6,116 nucleotides of DNA from Candidatus Tectimicrobiota bacterium (GTDB taxonomy: Bacteria > JACPSX01). The position numbers and the translations under genes are program-made. A model generated the notes under the pieces. That model was not told the origin of the DNA, did not search any database, and was given only the letters and a program-made list of their open reading frames with translations. The stretch's first letter is position 1. Every line of letters begins with the position of its first letter. Where the stretch lies: the NCBI GenBank assembly GCA_016193065.1, contig JACPSX010000063.1, positions 1-6,116 on the forward strand. Direction: 5' to 3'. Below, one piece after another: positions 5,151 through 6,116 of this stretch.

Positions 5151-5156
5151 CCCTCC
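5151..5156 (-). promoter_or_regulatory. Ribosome binding site deciding the membrane-protein start
   Basis: GGAGGG on the minus strand, 9 nt before ATG 5141 and directly touching the in-frame TTG at 5150, which rules the TTG out. A second strong Shine-Dalgarno-like run, GAGGAGG, lies further upstream at about 5171-5177 and leads only into a short frame beginning GTG GCG CAG and ending TGA at the TTG. Confidence 0.55.
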
Positions 5157-5207
5157 GCTTCGCCCTGCGCCACCTCCTCGCCTAGGATTCTCGCAGCCAA
5201 TTCTTTA

Positions 5208-5435
5208 TCACTTGCGATCCATCAGCGCCACGATTTCTTCAAGGGCCCAGACGTGATCCGCCACCCCCGCCTCCATGGCCGGAGTGACCCGAAGGGTCTG
5301 GTGAATCCTCCCGAAGTTGTACCACATGAAGTGGAGGGCCACGGCAGCCTCTAGGTTTTCTACCTTCTTCGAGAAGGCGTTGGTCAGACGGGTAAAGCGC
5401 CGCATGCTCATGCGCATACGTTGGTGCAGAAACAA
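5208..5435 (-). pseudogene. C-terminal remnant of an IS1-type DDE transposase
   Basis: The minus-strand frame contains MRMSMRRFTRLTNAFSKKVE, then ALHFMWYNFGRIHQTLRVTP, AMEAGVADHVWALEEIVAL, ending at TGA 5210-5208. This matches the C-terminal end of transposases that I recall being annotated as IS1 family, where intact members carry ERQNLTMRMxMRRFTRLTNxFSKK. Here the residues before MRMSMRR are LFLHQR, so homology stops at about 5415. The catalytic core and N-terminus (usually 150-250 residues more) are absent, with a stop codon upstream in frame and no continuation to the right. It is a dead fragment; any TTG start at 5435 is not meaningful. Family assignment is from memory. Confidence 0.78.
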
Positions 5436-5927
5436 CTTCCTGTCTAGCCCACCACGGCGGCTTTCGCGGCGTCAAGAGGCGAAGGGGATTGCCCCTCAGC
5501 TCTCAGGCGATAACCTCTCTGGCCCGTGGCCCGGGGCAAGGTGCACGTCGGCGGGCCGACATTCGGGTGGCGGCGGAAAGTCGCCCCCGGGTGATCCCGG
5601 GGGCGATGGGGACACCCGGTGCGCCCGTCCTTGAGCACGCCGGTCCCCGGCGGCGTCTGCGCCACGCCCGTCGCCATGCTCCACAAAACTTGTTGCAATC
5701 CTTCGAGCGGCCCTCAGCCCTTTCCTCTTGACTTGCCCCTTCGAGGGGCGCTAGCGTTTCCCCGCACGTGCCCCGGTGTCTTCACCTCAGCCTGGTGAGG
5801 ACGGCTCCGCCGGGCACGCAGGAGCCCGCCGACGGCAGCCCGATCTGCCCTTGGGGGGTTCTCCCTTCGAAGGGCCGTCACTCTTCCTGGGTGGGGCGAT
5901 TTCGCTACCGAGCGAAGTGAATCCGGC
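5436..5927. other. Gene-free, hairpin-dense stretch
   Basis: No recognisable gene on either strand; open frames are Pro/Arg/Gly-rich shadows. Many short perfect stems follow one another: GTCGG/CCGAC (5547-5560), the strong hairpin at 5581-5606, GCCCCT-TCG-AGGGGC (5735-5749), GGCTCC/GGAGCC (5803-5826), the palindrome CCCTTCGAAGGG (5863-5874) and TTCGCT-ACCG-AGCGAA (5901-5916). It lies between a transposase scrap and the start of the last gene and may hold that gene's leader. I recognise no known riboswitch or RNA family in it. Confidence 0.45.
5581..5606. repeat. Strong 11-bp GC hairpin with four-base loop
   Basis: TCGCCCCCGGG (5581-5591), loop TGAT, CCCGGGGGCGA (5596-5606): perfect pairing, almost all GC. 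No T run on either side, so it is not a canonical terminator. An imperfect GGGGAC...GTCCCC pairing follows directly (about 5607-5656). It could be a structural element, a protein binding site or part of a repeat family. Confidence 0.7.
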
Positions 5928-6116
5928 ATGCCACGGAAAAAGCCGAGCGTCCCTTTTGGGCCGCCCGGACAAGTTGTTTCAGAACCAACGTCCCCCAAAA
6001 CGGAAGATCAGACGCCGGGCCAGATGAAGGTCGAGATTCTGGATGAGGTCGAAGCCGCGCTGAAGGCAGTCCGCAAGGGTGAGAGTCCAAAGGCGAGCGA
6101 GGATAGGGGCGACAGG
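5928..6116 (+). CDS. Unrecognised protein, N-terminal fragment
   Basis: From ATG 5928 the frame stays open to the window edge (63 codons). It begins MPRKKPSVPFGPPGQVVSEP, a polar Pro-rich segment, followed from about residue 32 by QMKVEILDEVEAALKAVRKG, which looks like an amphipathic helix, and a charged tail KASEDRGDR. Codon third positions and the change from a disordered head to a helix look more coding-like than the neighbouring frames. There is no signal peptide or membrane helix. The ribosome binding site is weak: GAAG at 5914-5917 is partly inside the hairpin 5901-5916. An internal ATG at 6024 has no better site. No function can be given. Confidence 0.5.
   Translation, partial: MPRKKPSVPFGPPGQVVSEPTSPKTEDQTPGQMKVEILDEVEAALKAVRKGESPKASEDRGDR

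Noticed and set aside
4389-5354. Long plus-strand frame of 321 codons with a hydrophobic stretch
   Set aside because: It lies antisense to the membrane-protein gene and to the transposase remnant, both better supported (ribosome binding site, motifs). Its hydrophobic part is a mirror of codons on the other strand.
5728-5756. TTGACT with a TAGCGT-like -10 as promoter of the last gene
   Set aside because: Poor -10, spacer occupied by a strong hairpin, and about 170 nt from the start codon.
1-6116. CRISPR array, tRNA or rRNA genes
   Set aside because: No regularly spaced repeats with unique spacers, and no cloverleaf or ribosomal RNA signature seen on either strand.

Overview
The window is GC-rich DNA (roughly 60% or more by eye) that reads like an accessory region of a soil or sediment type Gram-negative bacterium. 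The Gram-negative reading rests on a lipoprotein with Asp right after the lipobox Cys and on integron-like recombination sites; the taxon cannot be fixed from this sequence. Genes are sparse and short, on both strands, and separated by long stretches of repeats, hairpins and gene debris.

Layout. 1-186 (minus) is the first 62 codons of a tartrate/isopropylmalate/isocitrate dehydrogenase-family enzyme that runs off the left edge. After a likely bidirectional terminator (265-294) and a stretch without a recognisable gene comes a two-gene toxin-antitoxin operon: AbrB-type antitoxin (636-878) and PIN-domain RNase toxin (871-1305), overlapping by 8 nt, with a nested palindrome just upstream. 1306-2138 holds no convincing gene but contains a 24-bp tandem duplication and one arm of an 18-bp exact inverted repeat; the other arm lies at the broken 5' end of a glyoxalase/VOC pseudogene (2139-2478).

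2548 to about 4373 looks like a degraded integron gene-cassette array without an integrase in view. An attC-like site (2548-2617) is followed by a small gene-less unit, then an ankyrin-repeat lipoprotein gene (2824-3954) whose upstream 8-mer is exactly complementary to an 8-mer just after its stop codon, followed by a long hairpin (3977-4029), then another unit showing the same start/end complementarity (4029-4035 with 4302-4308). This matches the rule that a cassette's first bases pair with the inverse core of its own attC. Two of the four proposed sites are weak when folded individually.

4374-5141 (minus) encodes a single-pass membrane protein of unknown function. 5208-5435 (minus) is the C-terminal remnant of a transposase. 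5436-5927 is gene-free and dense in hairpins, and 5928-6116 is the start of an unrecognised protein running off the right edge.

The toxin and antitoxin clearly work together. The other genes share no visible pathway; what links them is that they sit among mobile or formerly mobile DNA (transposase scrap, repeat arms, attC-like sites).
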